From NCBI GenBank assembly GCA_029747585.1, contig JAPEVF010000260.1:1-57861 (forward strand): DNA of 57,861 nucleotides. Reading direction: 5' to 3'. Made by a program: the position numbers and the translations under genes. Under the pieces are notes generated by a model, which searched no databases, was not told the DNA's origin, and saw nothing but the letters and a program-made list of their open reading frames with translations. Position 1 is the stretch's first letter. The number at the start of each line of letters is the position of its first letter. Positions 10,291-22,600 of the stretch are shown in pieces. Source of the stretch: Pleurotus djamor (Eukaryota; Basidiomycota; Agaricomycetes; Agaricales; Pleurotaceae).

Positions 10291-12679
10291 CAAGTCACTT
10301 CAATTCACGCACAAAGAATACTTACCTCTGCGGTACCTAGGCCCTGGAATTCCGAGTCCCCAGCGAGGGGTATAATCTACATCACTTCTATCCCCATCAT
10401 CCAGCACCACCCTACTAGCCACGATCGCGTAAACGATGCCATACCTCCCCATTTCGGCCATTTTCAACATTTTCACTGTTTCCTTCGTTTCTCCATGGAA
10501 ACTTGACAGAACCACGCGGGGCCGAGTTTCCCTGAGAGGTATGTCGTCTATATATCTTCTGCCCTAATGAAAAGGTACTGACATCATTATCCGCGCTTCT
10601 AGGAAAGATTTTGGCGGAGTCAACTCACCAAAAACCGAATACACGACGAACAAGCGGGGGTATCACGAACATGAGTGTAGTCCCGAGTTCCTACGTCACT
10701 CACGAGCCCTTGACCGAGTTTGCGAAAGGTTGGTTCGTGTTTTGGAGATTCTGGACGTGCCGGTCCTCTTGGTGCTCAAACGGCCGAATGGGATGGTATG
10801 ACGTATTGGGCGCGGGGAAACCGATCTAATATGAAAGGGTAAACGTTCTATGAGTTGTTTCTATCGATACCAAAGCTGTATTCCGTGTAACTGACCACAT
10901 CTTCATTTTAGACAGATCCCTTCTTTCCGCCGCAAAACCTCCATATACCTCGATCGCGCAAGCTTGATATTGACTGTAAGTCATCTATAAACGATTCTAA
11001 CTCATTTCCATGGCGCAATAACTAGACTTACTTCCTCCATCTCCGAAATCCTCAAATTCCCAATCAAGCACCATACGCCAGCCATACGCTGCCCTACGGT
11101 CGGCTAATCCTCGACTTCCCAACCTACCCGCCCTTCTCTGACCAAGCTTACAAATGGCTACCTTGAATATTCAACATTTCGACCATCAGCCATGTCCGCG
11201 CACCGAACTCTTGAAATTGCCGAAAGCAGGTCATCGAGCGGTGGGGGAGGAATCTAGAATGTACCTGAACGATATTGTGAGCCATTTCCGATGGCTTATA
11301 CACTGTTTCACTCACAATCTTGATTTACAGTCGGACTTGGGTGATGGTTCCCCAAAATCATGAATTCCCAAAAGAGAGCGATACGCCGGGCTACAAAGGA
11401 CTATGCTCCGGAGTTTCTACGTGGCTAGGCCACCTTTGGCCGAGTTTGTGAGCGGCTGCGTGAAGATTTGATTGTGCTAGCCGTGGCTTGTGTCTTCGCG
11501 GTCCAAGTCAAAATTGCCGAAAACGGCAGGTGTAACGCTGTCCAAGGGCTTCGGAGAGGCGATCTAGGGTTGAGGTAAGTTGATTCAAGCCGCCTGTATG
11601 AGAATTTACTCACTGATTATCGCTTTTTCCACTTTTTCCATCTCCCCACAGAAAATCTTGTTCCCTCCGTGAATCTAGGTGGAACGACGTCCTTATGCTT
11701 GGACATCAAAGGTAAGTGATCTGTTCATCACCTAAAACCGCCCAAAAAGTTCTGACATACCTAATTTAGAAGATATCCTTGCGGGCACCCACAAACCCGC
11801 AAATAACTATAGGACGCCGAAATGCTGGCCGTATCCAACCACATCCCCGAGTTTCTGTACCATGTCGTCATCTATGCCCGAGTTTACGAAGGGATACGCG
11901 GCGTCCTTCATAATCCCTCCTTCACCCACCTCCCCCCCCCCCCCCAAAAAAAAATCTCGATTTACCTGATCAAAACCCGCTACGCCAGTCCGATCCGTGC
12001 TGGACCTTGATGGTACGTCATCCATACACATTCTAACACCGTTGAACAAGCCCTAACACGATAAATTCAGCTGTGACGAATCCATCTCCCCCCGACCAAC
12101 CACAAATTCATGAATAACCCACCAACCCCGAAACGCTTGGCGAATCCGAGTATATCCACAAGGTACTACGTCATCTGCGCACCTTGTCCCTGGTTTCTGA
12201 GAAGGTGGGACGTGTTTTCCAAATTTCGACCATGGAAGACGTCCATGGATGAATTTTTGAAAAAACGGTTGCAAGGGCTGCGGAAACCCTGGGGGAACGA
12301 TACGAGGTCCTATCTGAAGTATATGTGAGTTGTTTCAATGATGTTACTCGAAGTGGCACTTACTTACTCATGGTTTCTTGTTTTCCCTCCTTCCGCGTAG
12401 ATCCCTTATTTCCTGGCTCGAACCTGGAACGTTCAGCCGGAATGTTACACGCCCACCCACGAAGGTGAGCTGTATGACCATCTTCTAATATGTTTACGAG
12501 AGGCTGAATTAGTGGATTAGCAATTTTGTTGCGTACCAACCCCGAGGCGGCCCCCTCGAAAAAACCACTCAACCACACGAAAGAATGAGGGAAACATGTT
12601 TATTGAAGATATATAAAACACAAGTGAGTACTTATCATTGATGTAATGACCCGTGACACTGACTATAACTTTCTCCCAA

Positions 12680-13640
12680 CCCTCCCTCCCCTCCACCATA
12701 ATCCGACCATGACTTCCCCGCATCGAATCGCCCACCAACGGCAACGATACCTCCACGGTCCTACAGGTGTGGGGTATCCCTGACCGACCAAGTTTACGAA
12801 AGGTTTCAATAAAGATTGCGGCTATCGTTCATGAATCATCTTGAGCAAGAAATCGAATTTTTTGATTTTCGAGTTTCTGGGTCAAGGATAGCGATGGAAA
12901 GTATACTTGAGGTTCGTATATGGTTGGTAAGTCGTCTATATTCGTTTGCGCGAGCATTGGTTGACTGGTGGAGGTGATTTAGGGACGTTTGGGTGAGGAG
13001 GGAGGAGGGAGGAAGGGAGAAGCGGCTAGGGTTCGTGGGAGGTGAGGGAGAGTGCGAGAGGGTTGAGTAGTGTAGCTGTACGTAGGGTGAGTTGTGTCGG
13101 AGTATCTGAGTCATGTAGAATACTCACCCAAGATGAATATAGTGTCGCCTCCACCCCTTCGACAAGTTCGGCTCATATCTCCTGCGCATCGAAACGCCCA
13201 CGCCCAGGGACGATACCTCCATGGTCGTACGCATGCAGAGTATCCCTGGACGAGTTTGCGAAAGGTTTGATGGAATGTTGAAGGAATCGTCGAAAAAACC
13301 GACTTGCGCAAGAGATCGANTTTTTTTCGANTTTTTTTTCTTCGCATTTTTGTTGCATTTTTGATGTTTTCGAAGCAGGACGGCGACCGAAGGAGTCTCG
13401 GATGCTAGCATATGCTTGGTAAGTCGTCTATCTTCGTGCGCGAGGGCTTGTGGGAGGGGAGGGAGAGTGCGAGAGCTGCATACCAAGTGAGTGGTACTAA
13501 AGCATGTGTGCAGTGAAGAGTACTCACGAAAAATGAACATAGTGCCGGCTCCTTCTCGACCGCATCAAAAGACCCGCGTACAAGACCTATACCACCATGG
13601 ACGTACAGGTCTGGGGCATCCCTGTTCAGTACGCGGGCAT
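12680..13640 (+). repeat. Degenerate ~400 bp repeat units with GCGAAAGGTTT core
   Basis: Three related blocks lie at about 12700-12815, 13135-13275 and 13545-13625. They share CGCATCGAA(T/A)CGCCCAC, then ACGATACCTCC(A/C)(T/C)GGTC, a TATCCCTG step, and in the first two (A/G)GTTT(A/G)CGAAAGGTTT. Related cores occur at about 10720 (GAGTTTGCGAAAGGTTGG) and more weakly at 11440 and 11882. GTAAGTCGTCTAT at 12927 and 13419 marks the same point of the unit. Unit period is about 400-490 bp. Confidence 0.55.
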
Positions 13641-14344
13641 ATAGGCGGGCAGAGGATGGGAAGCGGTCTAGGGAGGTGTGAGGAATAAAGGGATAAGGCG
13701 CAAGGGAGGAAGGAAGGGTTGGGTTGATGGGCGAAGAGTCGAAGCGAGGTGTTGGATGCTCAGAAACACGCTCGTGCGATGTTTGAGTTGGGATGGAAAA
13801 GTGTTGGAGGACGGATCGAGTGTGTTGTAGCGCGGTGGAAGGGAGAAAAGAGAGGCTCGATGTGAGTGGTTGGTGAGTCGAAGAATGGGGCGGATGGAAT
13901 AGTAGCTTTGTCCCATGAGGAGGTTAGGACACCGATGATCTTCTTCGGTGCGTCCAGGAGCCAGTGGCAGGAGGTATAAGTACCTGAAGTCGTTGTGAAG
14001 TGGTCATATCTCAGTCCATACGGATAGGAGTAATGTTCAAGAACAAGACGATGATTTGAGCAAATGTAGGTTGGAAAGAACATTAGAAACTATTGCAGGA
14101 ACCGGAATGTTGGTCGTGAACAGGGACTAGAAAAGCTGACGCGGCTAGCCTAACCCTACAGGCCACACATTCGCACGGTCGGACTAGCCACATAAGTTCG
14201 ATCTCAAACCCTCATTGATCATTCGATAAAAGCTGGGCTGTGTACAATTCAGGTTATTTAGATCCTCTTCATTCAAGGTCAAGGTTAGTCTTCTGCTCAT
14301 AAGACAGTCGAACACTTTTCGAACAATGCTTGATTTCAGTAACG

Positions 14345-14965
14345 ATGGACTTCAATCACGGCCCCTGGCCTGAGTACATCATGCGGTCTTTCTTCATCGC
14401 TGGGTCCTCCAGCGCCACCTCAGAAAGCCCATTCTATGGGTCTTGGAACCGCTTCCTGAATTCCTTGTTCCCTTTTGACACAAGTTTCGAAGTTCACCCC
14501 CAGTATCACCCTTCATCAACTTCTCGCGACGCTTACGATTTCGTCGTCACTCTTACAGTTTTCATCCACTCGACCCCTGTTTTCATAGTTGGAGTGAAAC
14601 CCCCTTCCGACTTCCGTTTCCCATCCAAGCGGGCCGGGGCCGATACTCAACTACGTGAACGATTCTTGGATTCTTCCCCGAATCTCAAGATTCCCGTCTT
14701 GCACGCAGTCTCAGCTTTCGGCACCAAATTGGCATTTTACAAGTATAATAAGGCCACAACGATAACCGAGCCTGCCAACTTGATTCAGCCTCACCCGGAG
14801 TTCACTACGGAGACGGCTCCAGCTGAGCGGTGGTGCTGGGATTTACTGGAAGTGGAAGGCGCAGCGAAGTTCCAAGAGATCGTTGATGACGTGAAGGCAA
14901 TGTGCTCTGATCTCTCGCCGATTGAGGATTTAGGCAATGGTACGAGCAAACGATTGGTCTCATGA
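14345..14965 (+). CDS. Orphan basidiomycete protein, copy 2
   Basis: An intronless frame of 206 codons runs from ATG 14345, with the same 5' UTR intron signals as copy 1. The first ~138 residues match copy 1 exactly at the DNA level as far as I can see. The last ~70 carry many replacements (for example WWCWDLLEAEG versus RWCWDLLEVEG), a one-codon insertion near TEPANLIQ and a shorter end. The motif set is as in copy 1: DFVVTLTV, then VGVKPP with Gly in place of the acidic residue, then LHAVSAFGTKLAFYKY. The function is unknown. Maintenance of the reading frame in both copies suggests both may be expressed. Confidence 0.7.
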   Translation: MDFNHGPWPEYIMRSFFIAGSSSATSESPFYGSWNRFLNSLFPFDTSFEVHPQYHPSSTSRDAYDFVVTLTVFIHSTPVFIVGVKPPSDFRFPSKRAGADTQLRERFLDSSPNLKIPVLHAVSAFGTKLAFYKYNKATTITEPANLIQPHPEFTTETAPAERWCWDLLEVEGAAKFQEIVDDVKAMCSDLSPIEDLGNGTSKRLVS

Positions 14966-15385
14966 ATTTTGTCATCTAAGCGATACACATTAAATAACTA
15001 CATATTACAAGTATGTTTAATCGTGTTGAAGTACCCTTTGTACAGTCACCTAGGGCTCACTACAAGCTGGCAACATGTCTACAGACTACAGTCGCGGACG
15101 ATCAAAGTCAACAAATTTTTAGTCTTTTTTGCCCAAAGTCAACCCAAAGTTCTTGCACATTAAGTAGATACAGGTCCACGGACCTTCGTGAGAGGAATCA
15201 CGTGCTCTCGGAGAACGAGGCCACCGTCACAGTGGCTCGACTCTTGAGTCTCTCAATCTCAACTACACACTTTACTTTATCCTGCTGGTCATCTTTCGCT
15301 GCCCTTTGTATGTTGAAGAAGTTCTGGGATATTCGCCAACAGAATCTGAAACCATGTTATAGCTTCCCGTTAGTACCAAGTATCG
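14966..15385. other. Intergenic region between orphan gene copy 2 and SEC4
   Basis: No gene is supported. Short open frames end in unrelated positions. The block from about 15358 to the GTPase ATG matches copy 1 almost exactly, while the rest does not. No clear TATA box is seen. Confidence 0.4.
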
Positions 15386-16281
15386 ATGCCTCCTCCTCAT
15401 TACGATTTCCTCATCAAGGTGGGTATCATGCGCTGTTCTTCTTTCCGCAGTGATTCTGAGCATGCTTTGTAGCTTCTACTGATCGGTGACTCTGGTACTT
15501 TCCCCGTTCGCTTCAAGTAGGACGGTCTGATGATGTGGGTTGTGCGTTTCTAGGCGTTGGCAAGTCCTGCCTGCTTTTACGGTTCTGTGATGACGCATGG
15601 ACGCCCTCATTCATCACCACCATTGGTATCGACTTCAAGATTCGAACGATAGAACTAGATGGNAAGCGGATTAAACTCCAAATNGTGTGTACCCTCATTC
15701 CTCGTTCGATGAATTCGCTGAACGACATCAGTGGGATACTGCGGGACAAGAACGNTTCCGAACAATAACCACAGCATACTACCGAGGAGCTATGGGGATT
15801 TTGCTCGTATACGANGTCACGGATGAACGCTCATTCAATAGTATGTATTTTCAATGACTCCTTCGTCANCNGGCTGACCCNTGCACTCTTATCAGACATN
15901 CGCACCTGGCACGCTAACATTGAACAGCACGCGTCTGAGGGAGTCAACAAGATACTCATTGGAAACAAATCCGACTGGTCCGAGAAGCGAGCTGTTACGG
16001 AAGAACAGGGGAGGGAATTGGCCGCTGAATTGGGAATCAAGTTCATGGAAACTTCAGCGAAGGTTAACGAGGGTGTAGAAGACGCTTTCTTCACATTAGC
16101 CAGGTGCGCAGCCTTTGCTCCTATCAACTCATTGTTACAGACACCGAAATCNACCCACAGAGATATCAAAGCTCGCCTCATTGACTCTCAAGCTGATGCT
16201 GCGCCCCAGGCCGCTCCCGGAAACGCAGGGAACGTTAACTTTAATAGCCCCACCACCCAATCTCAAGGCTGCTGCTCGTAA
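15386..16281 (+). CDS. SEC4: Sec4/Rab8-type secretory Rab GTPase
   Basis: This Rab drives tethering of post-Golgi secretory vesicles at the growing plasma membrane through exocyst binding. Exons begin [11 protein letters not shown] and continue over five introns to CCS and TAA at 16279-16281. Visible motifs are P-loop GDSGVGKS, switch [28 protein letters not shown], and [12 protein letters not shown] containing the SAK box. The last intron (16104-16160) leads to DIKARLIDS and a tail ending GCCS, a double-cysteine geranylgeranylation signal. The length of about 205 residues fits the family. Four N bases fall in exons (near 15663, 15755, 15814 and 15900), where copy 1 shows the expected bases. 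The Sec4/Ypt2/Rab8 assignment rests on the TIGIDF...[13 protein letters not shown] block. Confidence 0.92.
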
Positions 16282-16601
16282 ACTAGCGGCCAGCCTGCCA
16301 TGTTTTCTCTTTGTTTTTGGTGAATATATATNTTATACTTGAACATGCCTGCCTTACCTTTCTCTCGCCCGTTGGTCTTATTTGACATTTGACCTTGCCA
16401 ATTTCCTCATTTGCGTTTGTACCATACTTGTAATACACTTTCTTTGGACTTGTGGTAATGGGGTCACGGCGATTTTAAGAAGGGTCCCTGGCGCTAAGTC
16501 TTCTCTTTCTTCTTTCTCAAAGTGATCAGCCTTTGCGCCACACTAACTCACGTTCGAGTACCTCATTCACATTCCGCAGTTGCACAAAGGGGGGGTCATT
16601 C
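16282..16601. other. Intergenic: SEC4 3' UTR and helicase promoter
   Basis: No coding frame is supported. The region includes a TATATATNTTATAC stretch (about 16324-16337) likely in the SEC4 3' end, and TTTCTTCTTTCTC pyrimidine tracts (16500-16518) about 90 bp before the next ATG. Confidence 0.4.
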
Positions 16602-19600
16602 ATGGATCCTAGTCATAAAGAGAGCGTGTCCCCAGAAACTGGGCAAACCAACTTACCCCAAGTTACCTCAGACATGAGTCGCGTGAGCAAAGCCATCGAC
16701 CCCCGCTTATTCCANNTTTCTTCGNCCTCNATTCACGANGTCGNGACGCGTATTACGCGTGTNATNNCGCTNTGCTCCAAGGCNAACATTCTCGAAGTNG
16801 TCCAAGGGCTTTTCAAGGCNTCCGGATTTCGCGTCACCGCGATTTTTCTAGCATGTGAGGGCGTTTGTGTCTCTNATTTGTCATTGGCTATTGGCTGAGC
16901 GTATTTATTCAAGATGCCGACGCCCANCACCATGGCTGGTTGGTCGACCACTTTCCCTCCGACCCCGCACATTATCTATCGTCTGTGTTCCCTCAGCTCC
17001 TTGCTGAGCTCGCNGACTATTTCGCGTTCAACGAGCTTGATGGCGTGGACAGCAGGGCCGTTGCCGCTTACCGTCGCTCAATTCAAATGGGGCCAGAGTT
17101 ACTGGACACGTTGTTATCGCTGGTCTTCCCAGAAGTCGATCCACTTGCCTCCATTGAATTCGAGGACGAGGAAGACGAGCCTGAGCCCATTGTGATCCGT
17201 AAAGCCAAGGCGTCTAGCCAACGGAAGAAAAAGCAAGCCAAGAAGTTTGAAAAGTCCGTCGTCGCTGTTGACGACAAACTCTTTCGTGCTTGGGGCATTN
17301 CTATGCCTACATCGAACAAGGAAGCTGGAAATGTTGCAATCACAGTCCTCCAAGATCTCAAGGACATCACCAAAGTGAGTGATCGCCCATTCAAGTCTTG
17401 TGTGGATGCTATAACTTCGTCTCTAGGAGNTGCTCGACATCATNGNGCTTCCTGTCGTCGCCGAAGCCCTNAGGCAGTCCTTCACGGNNCCNNATTCCAT
17501 NGANCNGGACGGCTCTGTNCCTGAGAACTCNGCGTCNAATGGGAAGACAAGTTCNTCNGCTGGANCGCAAGATACGGCGTCCTCAAAGNCAANTCTNCCN
17601 GTNGCGTATCCCTTCGTNCAGCCTCTCAAATCGTGAGTACTCTNTNNNCGANTNTNGGNNTNNCTNANNNNNCCNNACNNCCGANCTTCAGAGCACTTCA
17701 TTTCGAAANTATCGAAGGCTTCGGAAACTGGCGCATAATCATNTCNGGTCGCGCCGACCATGATCTGAGGGAGAGCAGGAAAAAAGACAAACAGTCTTTC
17801 AAGATTATCATCAAGAAGATCAAGTGAGTTCTACTTCTTACTTCGCGCACATGTGTCCCCAAAAGGAAATTAACGCATCTTCTCCTAGGGAACTTTCACG
17901 CGGACACTTCTCGGACGACAATCAAAAACGTCTGAATGGTAGCGGCCCTGAGGTTCCCATTTTTGAGGCGAAGATGACCAGGGACTCTCGGTTGGTGGTA
18001 CGTCGCGTATTCCCAGTGAGTTTCAAGTGGTTAACATCAATTCNNTCTAGTACCAGGTCGACTGNATCGAGGACCTAGATGGCGCCGTGAGTCATAGTGC
18101 ATTCTAATATCTTTCCACGCTGACACTTGGCTNTCTCCCGTAGGTGGAAGTACAGGGTATATCTTTCTCTCGAGTTTCACCGTTGATACATCTCCTGACT
18201 GTTGTGCTTAAGTGATTCGCATTTTTGGTATCTACACCCACGCCCAGATGAGGCATGGTGGCTTCTGGGATTCCCTTGCGCATCTTGTCGGAAAGAAGGG
18301 AAAAGAATATCGACTACGTTGCGCGTACAGACTTCCCCAAGCCAACGCTGTCAATACTTTCGAGCCGGCCTCCTTCCCATCTCGAGAAGAGNTGGAAGAA
18401 GAAACTGCCAACCCCCTTGAACTGCCCAAGGAGGACTTGGACGAGGTAAATAACTGATCAAGTCTTTGTTATCCTTCACAGTTCATTGATCATGTATTCC
18501 CTAGNTGCATTCTCTCCTTATGTATGACTTCGCTCTGTCGTATCCACCAAGCACTAACTCCTTCGATAGTTTAGGGAAGTTCATAACATTCTCTCNGGTG
18601 AGCTTGTCTTTCTTACTTACGAGCTNGCCTTTTGCTGACATTCGCTCCAGCCTGTGCTCAACAGTAAGTAGCCTCCGTCATACTAATTCAAACTCCCACA
18701 ACTTGATTGCACAGGCATCCTCGCTGACCTCGATGCGACTTTTCCATTCGATCTATCGTAAGTGCAGTTCTCTACTATCACTCCATCTTATCCACAATAT
18801 GCATCTGTGTAGTTCTCGTGAAATGAAGATCATTGAGCACGCCTCCTCGTGCTACGTCCTCGGTCGTAGCGGTACCGGGTATGTGCCTACCCCAGATTAA
18901 CACCACTCGGACTGACAACGTTATATCCTCCAGTAAGACGACCACGATGCTATTCAAAATGATCTGCGTAGAAGCCAGTCACGAAACACTTCAAGCCAAT
19001 TCGCACAAGCCAAAACAACTCTTCGTCACTCAGTCACGCATGCTAGCCACCAAAGTCTCGGAGTATTTCACCAAGCTTACGTCGTCCCTGGAGCTGGCCA
19101 CCCAGACACCACAGCAGTTGGTGCTGAAGTCTAAAGAAGCTGCCATGACCCATGATAATGCCATGGTTGATCGCGAAGAAGAGGCGATTGACATGTCCAA
19201 TCTCCCTCGAACCTACAGCGCCCTTCGCGATGAGCATTTCCCCCTTTTCATTACCTTTTCTCAGGTTAGTCCGCGACGATATTGAGTATGTTTGGGTATT
19301 TATCTGAGTCCGACTAGCTTTGTGACCTACTCGAGGCCGATTATGCGGACAAAGATGAAATGCAGCGCACGGGAAAGTTCGTCACGTACGACCGTTTTCT
19401 GCAAGAGTACTGGGCGCACTTCCCTCAAAAACTTACGAAGAGACTAGGTTGGTTCCCCGCCCCCCATCTCGAAGGCGGTTTTTACTGACAGTCGCTCAGA
19501 TCCTGCCTTGTTTTTCAGTGAAATGATGGGTGAGTTTCTGCCTGGAAGAATCACTCTCTTCGTCCATCTAAACTAGAGTATAACAGGCGTCATCAAAGGC

Positions 19601-22600
19601 TCAGAGAAAGCTCTGACCTGTGCTGACGGTTCTCTCAGCCTTGCTTCGTATAAAGATCTCGGACATCGTGCCTTTTCAACGTTCGCCGATAATAGGGACA
19701 CTGTTTATGAGCTATTCCTTGCTTACAACAAGCAGAAGCGGAGCAACGGTGATTTTGATTCAGCCGATCGGTGAGTGTCTTACTTCCCTTGCCATTAGCA
19801 TGACCCACGATCGAGCTTACTATACCGTAGTACACATGCCATCCTCAGTGCCATGCGTGACCACGGCGTCCCTGGAACAAAGATAGATTTCTTGTAAGAG
19901 TCTCCTATGACTTTTCTAACTTATACTGAAGTTTGATTAGGTATGTCGACGAAGTGCAAGATAACTTGTTGATAGACACTCTCGGTGAGACTTCTCCAGT
20001 CTATCCCTTACCCTGACGCTCAACTGACGCTGAAATTCGTCCTGCAGTGCTAAGGTCTATCTGCTCTAATCCCAACGGCTTGTTTTGGGCTGGAGATACT
20101 GCACAGACTATCTCGGTCGGCTCTTCATTCAAATTCAACGAACTCAAATCATTCCTGTTCAGAATTGAAGTAAGTAACCTCCTTGACACCTCTGAGTACT
20201 TGCCTGAAGATAATATCCAGGAAACGCGACGGTTAGAAGGTCTTCCCGCGACAGATCAGCCCAAACTATTCCAGCTAGCCATCAATTATCGCTCTCATGG
20301 TGGCATAGTCAACTGTGCTCACTCCGTAGTCAAGCTGATAACCCGCTTCTGGCCTGACTCTATCGATACACTCCAGCCGGAACAAGGTGTCATTGACGGG
20401 GGCAAGCCTGTCTTCTTCAACGGTTGGGACAAAGACACCGTTCGCTATGAACAATTCCTTTTTGGTTCCTCGTGAGTACCTTTTCTCCTCGCCGACAGTC
20501 CTGCTTGATAAATTGTCTACATAGGGGAGAACCCCTCGAGTTCGGAGCACATCAATGTCAGTTACCTATTTCGAAACCGCTACCTGTGCGTACATGTTGG
20601 CTGATCAAACTCCTTCTAGGCATCATTGTCAGAGATGAACAGGCCAAGATAAGGCTGAGAGAGCAAGTTGGCGACATAGGCATTGTAATGTAAGTTTGCT
20701 CCTCTGTAGTTCTGCTGATCCCTCAACTGCTTCATCTTAGGACGATTTACGAGAGCAAAGGTCTCGAATTCAACGACGTGAGAATTCTTATTCATTACAA
20801 TTATCTGAGCATGGATATATTTTGGCTCACGTTCCACTAGGTCCTCTTATACAACTTCTTTGAAGACTCCACTGTTGATCTCTCTAAATGGCGTGTTGTC
20901 CTCAACGCTTTAGAAGGTCAACCTGCTCCAGATATCGAGGCACGCCATGTCAGCATCTGCACCGAGGTAAAGGGACACACAGTGAAATCAGCCACCGCTC
21001 TTTACTGAAATGTTTTCATAGCTGAAATGTCTATATGTTTCTATCACACGCGCTCGGAAAAATGTATGGATAGCCGATTCTTCGGACAAAGGAGAGCCCA
21101 TGCGTGTACGTCCGCCATTGAATCCTCTGCTCCTCTACCCATCCATCTGACATTCGATTATCCATAGCTATTTTGGTCTCACCATAGCCTCATCCAAAAT
21201 TGCACCCCGAATGATGTTCCTCGCCTTGCTGTGGAGTCTAGTAAGGATGAATGGGCGCAGCAAGGCAGGACTCTTTTTGAAAACCGGCGATTTTTCCAAG
21301 CGAAACATTGCTTCGAAAGGGCCTCCATGCCCAAAGAAGCAAGCGTCGCTGAAGCTTACTTCCTACGAGAGCAAGCTAGGAAGCTGCCTGTTGACCGTGC
21401 GCACAAGAATGCCGTTGCGGAGCGCAATTCAGCTTACCTCATTGCTGCGAAGGGATTCCTTGAATGTGCGCTTGATCCTCCGGAGAGCGGAAGTGCTACC
21501 CAGTACTACCTCAATGCAGCTGATTGCTTCGAAACTGGCGGTGAGCTACACGATGCTGCTCGTTGTTACCTTCATGCTGGAGAATATACGACATCATGCA
21601 AGCTATACCGTCGTATCGGTGAATTTTCCGAGGCAGTCGCCATAATCAAAAAGCATGGAGGCCGAATGGATGGAACCGTGGTCCAGAATATCCTCGACGT
21701 CTCTCGATTGTACTTTTTTACAAGGCACGACTTGGATTGCATATTCGGTACACACCCATGCAACGACGAATCCTGCTCACTTTTTGGGAAATCGAAGGAC
21801 TTGTTGTTCACCTCTCCAGATGAGCAACTCGAGTACCTTGAGGACCGCGACCTCGACATTGCTCGTGCAAAATATATGGCCATGATTCCTGGCAAACTAG
21901 CAGAGGCAGCGGAAATCCATTTAGCCGAGGGACGTCCCCTCGAAGCCATCCCTCTTTTCCTCAAGGATAAACTCAGCGCAGTATCTCTGCGACGGGGCGG
22001 CGAATCCCTCCTCCAAGGGCTCTGGCGACATATGACATTCGCAATGTCGTCGACGAAGATCGGGATGCTTTGTTACACCTTTTAGCCTCTTTTGATTCCT
22101 CAGTCGTCACGGAAGCGGAGCAAGTCGAGGTTTGCCGTCTTTTTTCATTCATTCGGGGCCCTTGAGACTGACTTCCCTGTCAGCTGTCTATGTTCCCTTT
22201 AATATTCAAGCATGCTACTGAACCTTCTCCGAAGTCCACTGCTGATCTATTGCAGTGGAGTGCAGTGCTCCTTTCGAAGGATCGGCTCGCTGCTGCCTTA
22301 CTTTGTCTAGATCATTGTTTCGACTCGTATGACCTTGAGAAGCTTTTAGCAAACGATCTGGGTAAACTGTTATCGCATTTCCGCGATTATGTCTGTTTGC
22401 TTCGCGACGTTGTGTTTGATCCCAACAGCTGCCGACGAGCTGGAATCCAGCGCCTTTTTGGCGTTGAACAATTGAACGAGAATGTTGTCTACCTCCGTAA
22501 CGTGACCTTCCTCGGATCCATCCTCCTTCAAGGCCACTATCCCGTAGAACAGGTCACGGAAGATGGCGTTTTCATCACTACGCCGGTTCTTGCTCAAGTT

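Larger units (their letters stand above)
9005..13640 (+). other. Chain of exon-like blocks separated by ~20 splice-site-like junctions
   Basis: From ATG 9005 the plus strand shows good donors at short intervals, for example 9019, 9306, 9462, 9952, 10113, 10282, 10538, 10974, 11275, 11572, 11710, 12013, 12323, 12462, 12927 and 13419. Most are followed 45-80 bp later by a pyrimidine tract and AG. The exon-like blocks are 50-250 bp long and several are repeats of one another. No single frame through them gives a recognised protein, and joins tried from the first ATG soon reach stops. It could be a decayed multi-exon gene, a spliced non-coding RNA, or an orphan repeat-exon gene. Strand is inferred from donors and the upstream TATA box. 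Confidence 0.4.
13895..16110. repeat. Segmental duplication, copy 2 (with complete SEC4-like gene)
   Basis: This is a direct repeat of 4154-6400. It starts with the last eight codons of ARP5 although no other ARP5 sequence precedes it. That shows the segment was copied from, or separated from, the ARP5 locus. The left edge joins the degenerate repeat chain. On the right the GTPase gene continues uninterrupted to its stop at 16281, so this copy preserves the ancestral right side. Confidence 0.88.
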
